Below are positions 1 through 9,374 of a stretch of DNA of 64,000 nt, piece by piece; within the stretch, counting starts at the first letter, position 1, and each line of letters begins with the position of its first letter. Source of the DNA: CAVQRC01 sp963715045 (GTDB lineage: Bacteria; Planctomycetota; Planctomycetia; Pirellulales; Lacipirellulaceae); the NCBI GenBank assembly GCA_963715045.1, contig CAVQRC010000004.1, positions 620,001-684,000 on the forward strand, given 5' to 3'. Under the pieces are notes generated by a model, which saw only the letters and a list, made by a program, of their open reading frames with translations, did not search any database and was not told the origin of the DNA. The position numbers and the translations under genes are program-made.

Positions 1-117
1 ACGGACTCTGCGGCTCATTCAAAGTTCCTTACCGCTGGCTGAGGTATGGGGATCGTTCGTGGGTGTTAGAATCGCTGTAATATACGCGAGTGTGAGACGA
101 CCAATTCCCATTCCGAC

Positions 118-726
118 ATGAACTCCCCCGATCTCGAGCCACCGACCTTGTCTGATGCGAGTGACCCTGAGCAGTGGGTCGAGCAGTACGGCGATCTGTT
201 GTTTGGCTACGCGATGAGCCGGATCTCCGATCGGGCGGTTGCCGAAGACCTGGTCCAGGAGACGTTTCTCGCGGCGCTCGACGGGCGCGATTCGTTCGCC
301 GGGCGGTCTCAGTTCGCGACCTGGCTGGTGGCCATCCTGCGGCGAAAACTGATCGACTATTTGCGGAAGCAGTCACGCGAATCGGCTGCCGGACAGCAGT
401 CCCTGTCGGACATCGACGCGGTCTGCTTCGATTCCCAGGGAAGATGGATCGCCCGCCACCGTCGCTGGCCGGCGAACCCCGACGAGGCCCTCCAGCAACA
501 GGAATTCGAAGCGATGCTGGAAGACTGTATTTCCCGGCTGCCACCGCCCCTGGCGGCAGCTTTCATTCTTCGCGAGCGGGAAGAGCTCAGCATCGATGAA
601 ATCAGTCGCTCCCTGTCACTGTCGCATTCCAACGTCTCGGTACGTTTGCATCGGGCGCGGCTGCAGTTGCGGCAATGCGTAGAACACAAGTGGCTGGGGT
701 CGGCCTCGGAGTCGAATCAAAGGTAG
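118..726 (+). CDS. ECF-family RNA polymerase sigma factor
   Basis: This 202-aa protein has the two-domain layout of an extracytoplasmic-function sigma-70 factor, which directs RNA polymerase to a dedicated promoter set. Region 2 lies at about residues 23-90, with AEDLVQETFLAA at 42-53 and FATWLVAILRRKLIDYLRK following. Region 4 lies at about residues 140-190 and contains the helix-turn-helix SIDEISRSLSLSHSNVSVRL. No clear Shine-Dalgarno sequence precedes the ATG. A small zinc-ligand protein starts six bases after the stop, the usual place for a cognate anti-sigma factor. The regulon cannot be read from the window. Confidence 0.93.
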   Translation: MNSPDLEPPTLSDASDPEQWVEQYGDLLFGYAMSRISDRAVAEDLVQETFLAALDGRDSFAGRSQFATWLVAILRRKLIDYLRKQSRESAAGQQSLSDIDAVCFDSQGRWIARHRRWPANPDEALQQQEFEAMLEDCISRLPPPLAAAFILREREELSIDEISRSLSLSHSNVSVRLHRARLQLRQCVEHKWLGSASESNQR

Positions 727-731
727 TTGAC

Positions 732-1040
732 GTGAAGTTTTTCAAGTCGATCTGGCGAATCCTGTCCATTCACTGCGAGGAGTCTTCGCGGCTGCTTTCT
801 GAGGGCCTGGATCGTGACCTGCGGTGGGACGAACGGTGGGCGATCCGACTGCACGCGCTGGTGTGCCGATCGTGCAAACAGGCCAACCGCCAGATCCGCC
901 TGCTGACTGCGACGCTGCGACGGCGGCAACGAGCCCTGGACGCCCAGGGTTTGGAAGGTGGGGGACTCAAGGGTGTGGAAATGTCGCCCGAGGCGCGTCA
1001 CCGAATCGCCAGCGAAATCCGCCGGCAGATCACGCGATAG
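732..1040 (+). CDS. Putative zinc-binding (ZAS-like) anti-sigma factor
   Basis: A longer open frame begins at 675 inside the sigma gene. A GTG at 732, just after the sigma stop, gives a better-spaced 102-aa product. It contains an HxxxCxxC signature (H41, C45, C48; HALVCRSC), as in the zinc-coordinating anti-sigma (ZAS) fold, plus an upstream His-Cys pair at 14-15. No transmembrane segment is visible, so it would be a soluble anti-sigma or a sigma-linked zinc sensor. Co-transcription with the sigma gene is likely from the spacing. The partner assignment is inference from position and motif. Confidence 0.7.
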   Translation: MKFFKSIWRILSIHCEESSRLLSEGLDRDLRWDERWAIRLHALVCRSCKQANRQIRLLTATLRRRQRALDAQGLEGGGLKGVEMSPEARHRIASEIRRQITR

Positions 1041-1048
1041 CAACGCAA

Positions 1049-1080
1049 AACGCCGTGCGAAAAGTGGATCGCACGGCGTT
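1049..1080. terminator. Hairpin terminator between convergent genes
   Basis: A perfect 12-base inverted repeat (aacgccgtgcga / tcgcacggcgtt) encloses an 8-base loop. It is preceded by AAAA on the plus strand, so the minus strand reads stem then TTTT. It lies between the convergent anti-sigma gene and the minus-strand gene ending at 1176. It fits an intrinsic terminator for the minus-strand gene, and possibly for both. Confidence 0.6.
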
Positions 1081-1175
1081 ACAGCGATCCCTTCCAGATT
1101 CTCGAGATTCCCGCATCGTCCAGGGAGTGCGAATTCTCCCCCGTTGTCGCCGGCACGACTGGTGAACAATTTCAG

Positions 1176-1844
1176 TCACTTCGGCAATTTCGGCGGGGGG
1201 CCCCCGACCACTTTCGGCAGGCCCTGCCCCGTGAGGCCGGGCGACATTCCCCCGACGAGACGGACTCGGTACTCGCACTTACGGGTCTGGGGATTTCGCC
1301 ACGTTTCAACGTGTGCGTCCGACAATCCGGCCGCTCTCAGCCTCTTCCGCAGCCGATAGATTTGACCCTGCAGCGAGTGAGGTCCGGAGAGTTTCAACGA
1401 ATCGACCAGGCTCTCGGTCCTCTGGAGGACAGGCAGTCGACCATCGCCTGCGAGCGGCCAGGCGAGGCGGCGAAAAACCGCCGCCAACTGCGGCGGGAGT
1501 TCGATCCTGTAGTGGTTCTTGGCGTATTCCAGTTCGACGCGTAGTCTCTTTAGACTCCCGTCGGAGTCGAGGATTTCGTCACAACACCGCAGCTCTAGGG
1601 GCGGCGGCTCAGGATCCGGTTGCGGAGGTCGGGGAGTTGGTAGGCGGGGCATCGCGGGAAGTGAGTGCTGCGGCTTAAACTCATCCAGAAATGTCTGGAT
1701 CATGTAAGCGATTTGATCCAATTGCTCGCTGAACTGGTCGAGCCCGCAGGCCATTCTGGCCAACACTCTCTGCCACTCTTCAAAGAATTTCCGCAGTTCC
1801 TCCTGCGACTTCGCCGGCGCGATCTTCTTCTCCAGTGTCGCCAT
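1176..1844 (-). CDS. Hypothetical protein with possible winged-helix C-terminus
   Basis: The open frame runs upstream to 2039, but an ATG at 1844 is preceded by a strong GAGGGAGG ribosome-binding site, giving 222 aa. The N-terminal 60 residues are heptad-like and probably coiled coil. A proline-rich linker follows, with several PxP repeats. The last 120 residues resemble an OmpR/PhoB-type winged helix by pattern: basic QGQIYRLRKRLRAAGL is followed by a beta-hairpin ending CEYRVRL. No receiver domain is present. I do not recognise the family, and the DNA-binding role is a guess from helix pattern only. Confidence 0.6.
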   Translation of the reverse strand: MATLEKKIAPAKSQEELRKFFEEWQRVLARMACGLDQFSEQLDQIAYMIQTFLDEFKPQHSLPAMPRLPTPRPPQPDPEPPPLELRCCDEILDSDGSLKRLRVELEYAKNHYRIELPPQLAAVFRRLAWPLAGDGRLPVLQRTESLVDSLKLSGPHSLQGQIYRLRKRLRAAGLSDAHVETWRNPQTRKCEYRVRLVGGMSPGLTGQGLPKVVGGPPPKLPK

Positions 1845-2549
1845 TCGTACCTCCCTCGTTACGACCCACGTGGTTGCCGGCAGCGCAGCCAGCACATGTG
1901 GCCATGCTGACGTACGCGCAGGGCAGCACGGATTTCCGCTCGTTGAACTGATGACACCAGCATCCTTGCAACACGTCGCCTGGCGTAGGTGGGATTCAGG
2001 AAGCCAGGTAGGTAGGAACCCTGGATGGGTCTTCGACAATTATCGAAACGTCTGCGTTTAAACACAAGTCCCTGGTCTGTCGAATGTCTCCGCGGCACGA
2101 CCAGCGTGACTCCAGCGGCCAGATTCGCTCGGTGACCCAGATCACAGCATCCGAATCACAACCCGAATTGGAACGCCACGGTCCGCATTCTCATCGCCCG
2201 ATTGGAGACGTCCGTGTGCGGAGACACGTCGAGGTTCGGCGTTTGAAATTCGGTACTTACGCGGCGGCAGAATTGTGCCTCACGGGTGGGCTCCACGGCA
2301 CTCCAGGTGAGTAGCAAATCGTCGGCCAATTGTGATTCCCGGTTGTGACTGAAAGTCCGTCGCCGGAAGGGCCAGCGTCTGGGCTTAGAATCCGTTCTTG
2401 AGGGATCGCCTCGACCGCCGTCCATGGAACCACGGCCTCGCCCGCACGCGACTGCGAATCGCATTTATTTGCCGACCAACACACGCGGTGGGGCATCCCC
2501 CTCATGACCGTTTGTTTCTGTTAATTCGAATGAAGACCAGGAGAACAGG
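1845..2549. other. Intergenic region upstream of the UBact-like gene
   Basis: About 700 bases separate the divergent minus-strand gene (start 1844) from the small modifier gene (start 2550). Short open frames occur on both strands but none has a convincing ribosome-binding site or protein-like composition. The region must hold the promoter of the modifier/ligase pair, but no consensus promoter, riboswitch or RNA gene could be picked out by eye. Confidence 0.5.
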
Positions 2550-2741
2550 ATGATAATGCAAACCCACGAACTGAGTCTGCTGCTGAACAACGATGCTGCT
2601 CCCGGCAGTGTGCCGCGGTTCGCGAGTGAGGATCGGTTGGTTGCCCGGCCGCTGAGCGGCACCGGTGCGATTCTGGAACGTAAGCTGAGCAACGACCCGG
2701 CGACATTCAACGTGACCATTCGCCAGACCGGGGGCGAGTAA
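2550..2741 (+). CDS. Pup/UBact-like small protein modifier
   Basis: This 63-aa protein ends in TIRQTGGE. Pup and the Gram-negative UBact family are unstructured proteins of about 60 residues whose C-terminal Glu (after Gly or Gly-Gly) is ligated to substrate lysines. The penultimate block here (LERKLSNDPATF, then IRQTGGE) follows the UBact pattern of a basic stretch, a DP, and a terminal RQ-x-G-E. Because Glu is already encoded, no deamidation step would be needed. AGGAG seven bases upstream supports the ATG at 2550; an in-frame ATG at 2556 is the alternative. The stop is two bases before the GTG of a PafA/Dop-type ligase, so the two are almost certainly one operon. The rest of the sequence is divergent, so the family call rests on size, C-terminus and partner. 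Confidence 0.82.
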   Translation: MIMQTHELSLLLNNDAAPGSVPRFASEDRLVARPLSGTGAILERKLSNDPATFNVTIRQTGGE

Positions 2742-2743
2742 CC

Positions 2744-5272
2744 GTGGGCCGGCGGCGGCTGTTCGGCCTGGAAACCGAATATGCGATTACCTGTTTTCGC
2801 GGGGAATGGTTGGCATTGCCGCCGCAGGCGTCCGTGAACCGATTCATGCAGCGGGCCGGGGAGCTTCCGCATCTCCCGGCCCGCTGGCATTCGGGAGTCT
2901 TCCTGGAAAACGGCGGCCTGCTCTATGCCGACGGGCTGCATCCTGAAATGGCGACGCCCGAGGTCAGCACGCCCGGCGAAGCGTGCCGGTACGTGAAGGC
3001 GGGCGACGCGTTAGTCGAAGAGATCGGCCAGCGGATGATCGTCGGGGGCAGCGTTGACCGGGTTCTGCTCAGCCGCAGTAATGTCAGCTACGGCCCCCAC
3101 CCGGCAACCTGGTCTTGCCATGAATCGATCAGCCACTCGGTGGACAACCTGGACCGCCTGGCGAACGACCTGATACCGCATCTCGTGACACGGGTCGCGT
3201 ACACCGGCGAAGGAGGTTTCGACAATGACCCGATGACAGGAATTCGCCGCATGATCTCGCCGCGAGTTCGCTATCTTTGCCGCCCGCGCAGCGAATACTC
3301 GACCGATGAACGCGGCATCTTTCACGACAAGCACGAACTTCTTGATGAGCAGCACCGGAGGTTGCACATCATCGCCAGCGGCAGCTTGTACGGCGAGCGA
3401 GGATTGTGGCTCAAGCTGGCCACCACGGTTTGCGTGGTCGCGTTGATCGAGGCCAAACAGCGATCGATCGCGGCCGTTCGGTTGCGGGACCCCGTGGCGG
3501 CGATGGACCAGATTGCCCGCGATCCAACGCTGACGGCCCGCGTCGAACTGGAGTCGGGAGCCAAGTGCACTGCCCTCGATATCCAGCAGCACTATCTGGA
3601 ATGCGTCGAGCGGGGACGCAATCTGGCGGAAATGCCGGCGTGGGTCGGAGCTGCCTGCCACGCCTGGCGGCAGATGCTCCAAGATCTTCGCCGAGGTCCC
3701 GCTGCCGTTGCCCGAAAACTCGACTGGTCGATCAAGCTGCATGCCTTCACCGACTTTCTGGAGGTTCGGGGGTTCTCCTGGGACGACCTTGAAAAATGGA
3801 ACCAGGTGCTCGAACGTCTGGCTCGAATCGGGAGGCAATCTCCAGAAGCGGTCGATTTTTGTCACGAAGGCTGGCGGCGATTGCAGGATCGTTCGAGGGC
3901 GGGAGTTCAACGACGATTGATTCGCCAGATCTTGCGGGACCTCAGACTCGACGCAGCCGCGCTGGAGCGGGTGATCCAACTGCGGCAAGAACTCTTCGAA
4001 CTCGATGCCCGGTTCGGAATCCTGGGGCCGGACGGCTTGTTCAACGTGCTCGACCGGGAATCGCTGCTCGACGTTGCTTCTCCCGAACCCACCGAGAGGG
4101 CCGCCGTCGATCGGGCAAAAACGACACCACCCGCGACGGGACGACCGCGAGTCCGCGGCGAAGCCGTACGTCAATTGCAGGGAGATCGCGAGCGCTACTG
4201 GTGCGACTGGTCGCTGATTTGCGGACCGGATCGGGTGCTCGACCTGTCGGACCCGTTCACCGACACGCTCCATTGGTCGCCGCTGCGTTCGTCTGGCGAC
4301 CGTGCTCGCGACGTGCCGTTGCGCCCAACCCTCGCTCAAACGCGAACACCAAGGCGTGCGGCAGACTCTGAGCGTTCCAGACGCCGAAGGCAAGGGTCGT
4401 TGCCGCGCCGAGTCGATCCCGGCCCCGCCCCGCCGAACCACGGTCAGTTCGACGTAGTGACTGGCAACCAGGGCGAGCTGGTTGAGGAACCGACGATCGC
4501 CGGCACGATTTTCGCCTACGCCTACCGCAACTACGAGCAGGCCAGCTTCCGTCGCGGTCTGGCAACGCTGGGTCTGCTCTCGCGCGACCTCTCCCGGAGC
4601 CCCGAACAGGACACGAAAATCGCCCGCCTGAAACGGTGGATCTTGACCCGACTGGGCGAAAGAGACCCGCTGGCCGAGTTGGGGCCCGCGGTCGGCCGCT
4701 GTCGCACGATGCCCTTCCCGGAGATTCTGGACGCGATCTATCAGATTCGCTTTGGGCGGATCTGGGGACCCGACCCCGCTGAGATCCTGGGATTCGCTGC
4801 TCCGTGGCTCGAGGCCGGTGTCGCGCGGCTTGGCGAGACGGACATGCGGTCGGCGGCCCTGTTCCGCGAACACCAGGCATATTTCGCGTTGCTGGCGGAG
4901 AACCACGCCGAGGTCGGACGCCTGCTCAGAATGTCCGTGAGCGAGTTGGGTCGCTGCCTGCTGGGCGAACGCATCTGGAGTCGCGGGCTGGTCACGCTGG
5001 CGACTTCGAACATGCAGAGTCGCGGCCCGGCCTCCGACTTGCGACTCCTCCGGCTCGCGGAAGAAGCGCAGACAGACAACGGCTACCTGGGCGATCTTCT
5101 GGAACTCACGATTCCGGCACAGGCGCGGGCGAAGTGGGCGAACGGAGCGACTTCGCCCGCCGAGCGCGAGCATGCCCGATCGATGGTCGCAGGAGCCCTG
5201 GATCAGATTTCACGTCGCCAGAACCCGCTCGCCGTGTTGCGGCTGAAGCGTATTCTCGCGGAATTCGAGTAA
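2744..5272 (+). CDS. PafA/Dop-family ligase for the Pup/UBact-like modifier, with C-terminal extension
   Basis: Residues 1 to about 510 match the Pup ligase/depupylase family (glutamine-synthetase-like fold), which couples ATP to isopeptide bond formation or cleavage at the modifier's C-terminal Glu. Visible hallmarks are FGLETEYAI with Mg-binding E10 and E12; FLENGGLLYADGLHPE with the probable catalytic Asp63, then ATPE; SNVSYGPHPATWSCHE; HRRLHIIASGS (204-214) with K224; and a C-terminal PPATGRPRVRG block. The start is GTG, two bases after the modifier stop. Family members are usually about 480-520 aa, but this frame continues to 842. Residues about 510-570 are abnormally Arg/Pro-rich and may be out of frame: another frame ends in TAG at 4455-4457 overlapping a GTG at 4457 (TAGTG). 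The last 270 residues, all helical, may then be a separate unknown protein (4457-5272). Ligase versus hydrolase cannot be settled by eye. Confidence 0.85.
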   Translation: MGRRRLFGLETEYAITCFRGEWLALPPQASVNRFMQRAGELPHLPARWHSGVFLENGGLLYADGLHPEMATPEVSTPGEACRYVKAGDALVEEIGQRMIVGGSVDRVLLSRSNVSYGPHPATWSCHESISHSVDNLDRLANDLIPHLVTRVAYTGEGGFDNDPMTGIRRMISPRVRYLCRPRSEYSTDERGIFHDKHELLDEQHRRLHIIASGSLYGERGLWLKLATTVCVVALIEAKQRSIAAVRLRDPVAAMDQIARDPTLTARVELESGAKCTALDIQQHYLECVERGRNLAEMPAWVGAACHAWRQMLQDLRRGPAAVARKLDWSIKLHAFTDFLEVRGFSWDDLEKWNQVLERLARIGRQSPEAVDFCHEGWRRLQDRSRAGVQRRLIRQILRDLRLDAAALERVIQLRQELFELDARFGILGPDGLFNVLDRESLLDVASPEPTERAAVDRAKTTPPATGRPRVRGEAVRQLQGDRERYWCDWSLICGPDRVLDLSDPFTDTLHWSPLRSSGDRARDVPLRPTLAQTRTPRRAADSERSRRRRQGSLPRRVDPGPAPPNHGQFDVVTGNQGELVEEPTIAGTIFAYAYRNYEQASFRRGLATLGLLSRDLSRSPEQDTKIARLKRWILTRLGERDPLAELGPAVGRCRTMPFPEILDAIYQIRFGRIWGPDPAEILGFAAPWLEAGVARLGETDMRSAALFREHQAYFALLAENHAEVGRLLRMSVSELGRCLLGERIWSRGLVTLATSNMQSRGPASDLRLLRLAEEAQTDNGYLGDLLELTIPAQARAKWANGATSPAEREHARSMVAGALDQISRRQNPLAVLRLKRILAEFE

Positions 5273-5273
5273 C

Positions 5274-5297
5274 GAGCCGGTGGCCAGTCCGGCTCGG
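5274..5297. terminator. Possible terminator hairpin after the ligase gene
   Basis: A perfect 8-base inverted repeat (cgagccgg / ccggctcg) with an 8-base loop starts immediately after the ligase stop codon and lies between two convergent genes. There is no T-tract, so the call is tentative. Confidence 0.3.
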
Positions 5298-5403
5298 TCA
5301 GGATTTGTGGGATTCGGGGATGGTGCGACTCTGTCCGCAAGAGCGGGCCGCAAGATGGCTGATCAGGGAAGTCGGCTCGGCAGCGGGTCGTCCGCGCGGG
5401 CCG

Positions 5404-8400
5404 TCACTTTCGCCGCAGGGTCTGCAAATACGCAACGACATCGACCAGTTGCTGCGGCGTCAGCAACTGGTGCAGATCGGCCGGCATCAGCGACACGGTC
5501 TGCTGTTCGATACGCTCGATCTGGTCGCGGGGGATGGTCCGGGAAACGGCTTTGGCATCGACCAGGATGACCTCATCGTCGGCATCGCTGCGGAGGACTC
5601 CCGTCCACACGTTGCCATCCACCGTCAACACCGTGTACGTCTCGAAGCCGTGACTGATGCCGGCACTGGGAAACAACAGCGATTGAAACAAGGCTTGGCG
5701 GCTGAGCTTGCTGCCGATTTCCGTCAAGGCGGGGCCCACGTCTTTTCCGTCGTCGCCCACCTTGTGACAGGTCGCGCAGGTTCCCGTGCTGAGAAACGCC
5801 TGCTGCCCGTTCTTCTGATCGCCCTTCATCTGGATCAATTGCTCGACGGCAGGCAGCGGCTGATTGTCTTTGGCGGGCGGGAGCGGGAACAACCTGGCGG
5901 CCACCTCGCGAATCTCGGGTGACCCGGACGTGTGCAGTGTTGCGGCCACGGCCGGCAGCAGGGCTTCGTCCAGTCGCTGCTGTTTCACCAATGCAACCAG
6001 TTGCTCGGCGCCGGGCACCGTTGCGCCGAAGGCGGCGACTGCTTGCGAGCGGGTCGGCAGATCGCGGCGGTCGTCGTCGAGGATCGACCGCAGCGTGTCG
6101 GAGAGCCCTGCAGGGGCCGCCGTCGCGAGCAGCTCCAGCAGGCGGAGTACGTCCGCCGGGTCACCGCTGCGAAGCTTCTCCACGATGGCTTGCCGATGAT
6201 CGGTGGCGAGGAGCGCATTCAGTGCCTCGAGTCCCCGCGGTTGATCGGCGTAGGCGATCGCGTCGGCGACGATCTCGGGATACAGCGGTTCGAGACCGAA
6301 TTGCGTCGCCAGACGCGGGAACTGTTCCGCCGCCCGCATCCGGGCGACCGCTGCGGCGACCGCGTCTCGGTGCGTTCGGTGCGTGAGGTCAGCGGGTCCG
6401 ATGCGGGTTAGGGTTTCCGCCATCACCAGCTGGCCGCGTTCGTCGGCCTCGGGTTCGGCGTGGAGGATCTCGAGCAGCGCCGCGGCTTCGCCTTCGAGTT
6501 CGAACAAGTCAAACGCGCGAAACAGGCGAGGTAATTCGCTGGCCGGCGTTTTCGGGTCGACAATCAATTCGGACAGCAGCGACGGCGTGTCGGCGGCACG
6601 CGACCGCCAGACGATGTCGCGACCGGCCGCCGTCTTCCAGTCGACCGCCCGCTCCCGCCACGCGGCCAGACACGCGTCCCAATCGCCTTCGGCACCGATA
6701 CCCAGCGCCTCGAGATACCAGCGATCACGACCGTCATGATGAGCAGCCAGGGTTGCCCAGAGCTCGGGTTTCTCCCGCACGTCGAGGTGCCGCAAGGCGA
6801 TTGCCGCCTCCCGGCGAACCTGCGCCGCGGGATCGTTCACGAGTTGGCGGACACAGGCCGCCAACTCCGCCTGCAACGACGGCGAATGGTCTGCCGATGT
6901 GCCGGCGGCGACCGCGGAGATCGACTGCTGCTCGCCGCGACACCGCATCCTGGCGGCTCTGAGGGCGGTGATGCGAAGATCCGGGTCGTCGTCAGCGAGG
7001 GCCCGCAGGATGTGTTTCATCGCGGTCGCCCGATCGTCCAGGCGGGCGAGCAACCACAAAGCACGTGCTCGGAAACGCGAATTCGGCTCTGTCCCGGCGA
7101 CATCGACCAGGAGCTCTTCCGCCTGGCTGTCGAATTCGCGGAGCGCCGTGAAGGCCAGGTAGCGGGTGGCCAGATTTGGACTCTTGAGTGCTTCGATCGC
7201 GGACTCGACGGTGGCCACGTCGAGCGGGGGAGCTTCATACCGAGTGCCCGGCGGCGCGACGCGAAACAGCCGCCCTCGATCCACGTCTCCCATCGCGTGT
7301 CCCCCGACGCCAGGGTCGTACCAATCGGCAACGATGACCGATCCGTCGGGAGCCACGCAGGCATCCGACGGTCGAAACCACTGATCGCGGGTGGCACGGA
7401 CGACCGGCAGAATGGTCGCATCGTATCCGGCCCCGTCGGGCTCGACGGCGTACGCCCGCACCACGTTCGGACCCGCATCGCAATGAATGAGCTGGTTGCG
7501 GTAAGGCTCGGGGAGCAACGACCCCTCGTAGCAGAGAATCCCGGTGGGTGATCCTCCGCCGGTCTGAAGCAGGTTGGGAACGACTCCCGGGTCGTTGAGG
7601 TGCCAGTGTCGCTGCGGTACCTCGGGATGCATCCCGGTGCGGGGCGTGTTCCAACCCGCGCCTGTCATCTCGTCGCGGTACCCGTAGTTGCCGTATTCCA
7701 TCACGAAATTGATCCGCACGCCGCGATTTCCATCGTCGTCATTGTCGCTCTGCCAGAGGGTTCCAAACGAGTCGACGCAAACCTCCCAGTTATTGCGAAA
7801 GTTCCAGGCGAGTGTTTCGAACTGAGAGCCATCTGCCTCGCAACGAAAGACCATTCCCTCCTGGTACGGCTGCCGCGCGGCGCGGACACGATTGCCCGCC
7901 AGATCGACGACCGGTTGACCATCGCGATCACTGATCTCTTTGCCCGCATTGCCGAAATTGAAGTACATCCGCCCGTCCGGGCCGAACACGAACGCGTGGA
8001 TCCCATGATCGTGCTCGACGCCCTGAATCTTGGTGAACAGGACCTCCTTGCGATCGGCGCGGAGATCTCCGTCGTCGTCGGTCAGCACGAAGACTTTCGC
8101 TCCGCAGGAGATCACCACCCGCGTTCCCGGTCCGTCGGCGGTCGGCAGTACACAGATCCCGTGGGCCGAGTCGACATCCTTGCCGCGATAGAACTCCTGC
8201 ACCGAATCAGCGACGCCATCGGCATCGATATCTTCGAGAACCAGGATCCGGTCGCCGTCACGAACCCGTTCGGCCGGAATGTTCTTGTTGCGGAACTTGC
8301 GGTAGTTGAGCACTTCGCAGACCCATACGCGGCCCAGATGATCGATATCGATATTGGCCGGATTGGCGAGCATCGGCTCGGCAGCGAACAGACCAACTTC

Positions 8401-8548
8401 GAGCCCCGCGCCAACTTCGAGACTTTCCAGCGCCGACGCCGCGGAATGCTCCGCGGCCGGCTCCGCGTACGCCAGCCCGTTGAGGCGCCATGACAAGCCC
8501 GATCGTGAGCATCCAAGTCGTTTCCCTACGGCGATCGATACGCAGCAT
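5404..8548 (-). CDS. PVC-type exported propeller/HEAT/cytochrome-c protein
   Basis: The uninterrupted frame is 5404-8496 (1030 aa). The first ~430 residues resemble the PVC-type membrane-bound dehydrogenase beta-propeller (FAAEPMLANPANIDID, DADGVADSVQEFYRG). About 430-860 is HEAT-like helical repeat. The C-terminus has a single heme c site, CATCH near residue 905, within a domain ending in VAYLQTLRRK. The family is thought to be periplasmic redox/sugar dehydrogenase-like, but its substrate is unknown. The open frame has no signal peptide and would start at TTG. In another frame an ATG at 8548, with AAAGGAA upstream, encodes the start of a signal peptide. Removing one C near 8488 joins the two as LTIGLVMALNGLAYAEP with an AYA cleavage site, so I give 8548 as the real start. 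Confidence 0.85.
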
Positions 8549-8639
8549 CAATATTCCTTTCATCAACAGATGAGGGTTGGAGTCATCTCGCGGCAATCAC
8601 GCGGCGACTGTGGGTTTGTGGGTTTGGAGGTTTGTGGGT

Positions 8640-9374
8640 TTAGGGGTTCTTGGGTTGGTGAGTGATTAAGGCTGCTGCCGGTCCTCTGCTCTGGAGTTCA
8701 AACCGGGCATGGGGGTTCCCGACGATCGTCTCATAACCCAGTTCGGTTCGCGAGTTGTAGCGGGGAGGAATCGGTTTGTCCGGATGCGTAATCCGCACGC
8801 GGTAGGTCCCGTAATGCAGACCGCGGATACGGCGTTGATCTTCGGGGAGTTGCTCATCGGGAATCGCTACCTGCGTCATCCCTCGCCGGCCGGTCGTTCC
8901 CTCAGCGGCAAGCAGGGCCCCGTCGTAGAACGCTTCCGGTTCGAACTCCACCCGGGCGCCCACCAGCGGATTGCCGTCGAGCAACACCGTACATTTGAGC
9001 CGCGTCATCCCGACCTTGTACTTGCGGAGCTCGACGAGCCGGGCGGCAATTTCGCCTGCTGTCAGCTGGCCATCCCGGTCCTGATCGTAGAGCGGCAGGT
9101 TCTGGGTGATTCCCGGACAGGTTTCAATCTCTGGGGCCTCGAGTCGGCCGCTGTGATCCGCATCGTAGATTTCGAGGACCCGGGTAGCAGTCTGCTCGGG
9201 GTCGAAATCCTGCGGGGCGATTGCGGACGGTCCGCTGCAACCGGCGATCATGAACAACGGCAACATCCTGGCGAACTGCCAGCGATTGCCCGACCGCGGC
9301 GAGAGCCGTGCTGGGGACCGTTCGGCCCGGAGCTCACGGGGCGGCTCAAGAGAATGCAACGGAATCACTCGCAT
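8640..9374 (-). CDS. Lipoprotein with two EF-hand motifs and a carboxypeptidase-regulatory-like domain
   Basis: The ATG at 9374 overlaps the end of the DUF1559 gene by 10 bases, giving 244 aa. A lipobox (LPLFMIAGC, Cys46) predicts lipid anchoring. The start at 9266 (Met37) is possible but would lose the arginine-rich n-region. Two EF-hand loops follow: DADHSGRLEAPEIE and DQDRDGQLTAGEI. The C-terminal half, with VLLDGNPLVGARVEFEP and YGTYRVRITHP, has the Ig/transthyretin-like look of carboxypeptidase-regulatory-like proteins. In planctomycetes such small proteins commonly sit next to DUF1559 genes. The specific role is unknown. Confidence 0.8.
   Translation of the reverse strand: MRVIPLHSLEPPRELRAERSPARLSPRSGNRWQFARMLPLFMIAGCSGPSAIAPQDFDPEQTATRVLEIYDADHSGRLEAPEIETCPGITQNLPLYDQDRDGQLTAGEIAARLVELRKYKVGMTRLKCTVLLDGNPLVGARVEFEPEAFYDGALLAAEGTTGRRGMTQVAIPDEQLPEDQRRIRGLHYGTYRVRITHPDKPIPPRYNSRTELGYETIVGNPHARFELQSRGPAAALITHQPKNP

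Noticed and set aside
2156..2505. Two minus-strand frames upstream of the modifier gene
   Set aside because: They overlap each other, have no start signal and no recognisable protein pattern.
3011..5173. A 720-residue minus-strand open frame opposite the ligase gene
   Set aside because: It mirrors a gene with clear family motifs and has no ribosome-binding site; long antisense frames are expected in GC-rich DNA.
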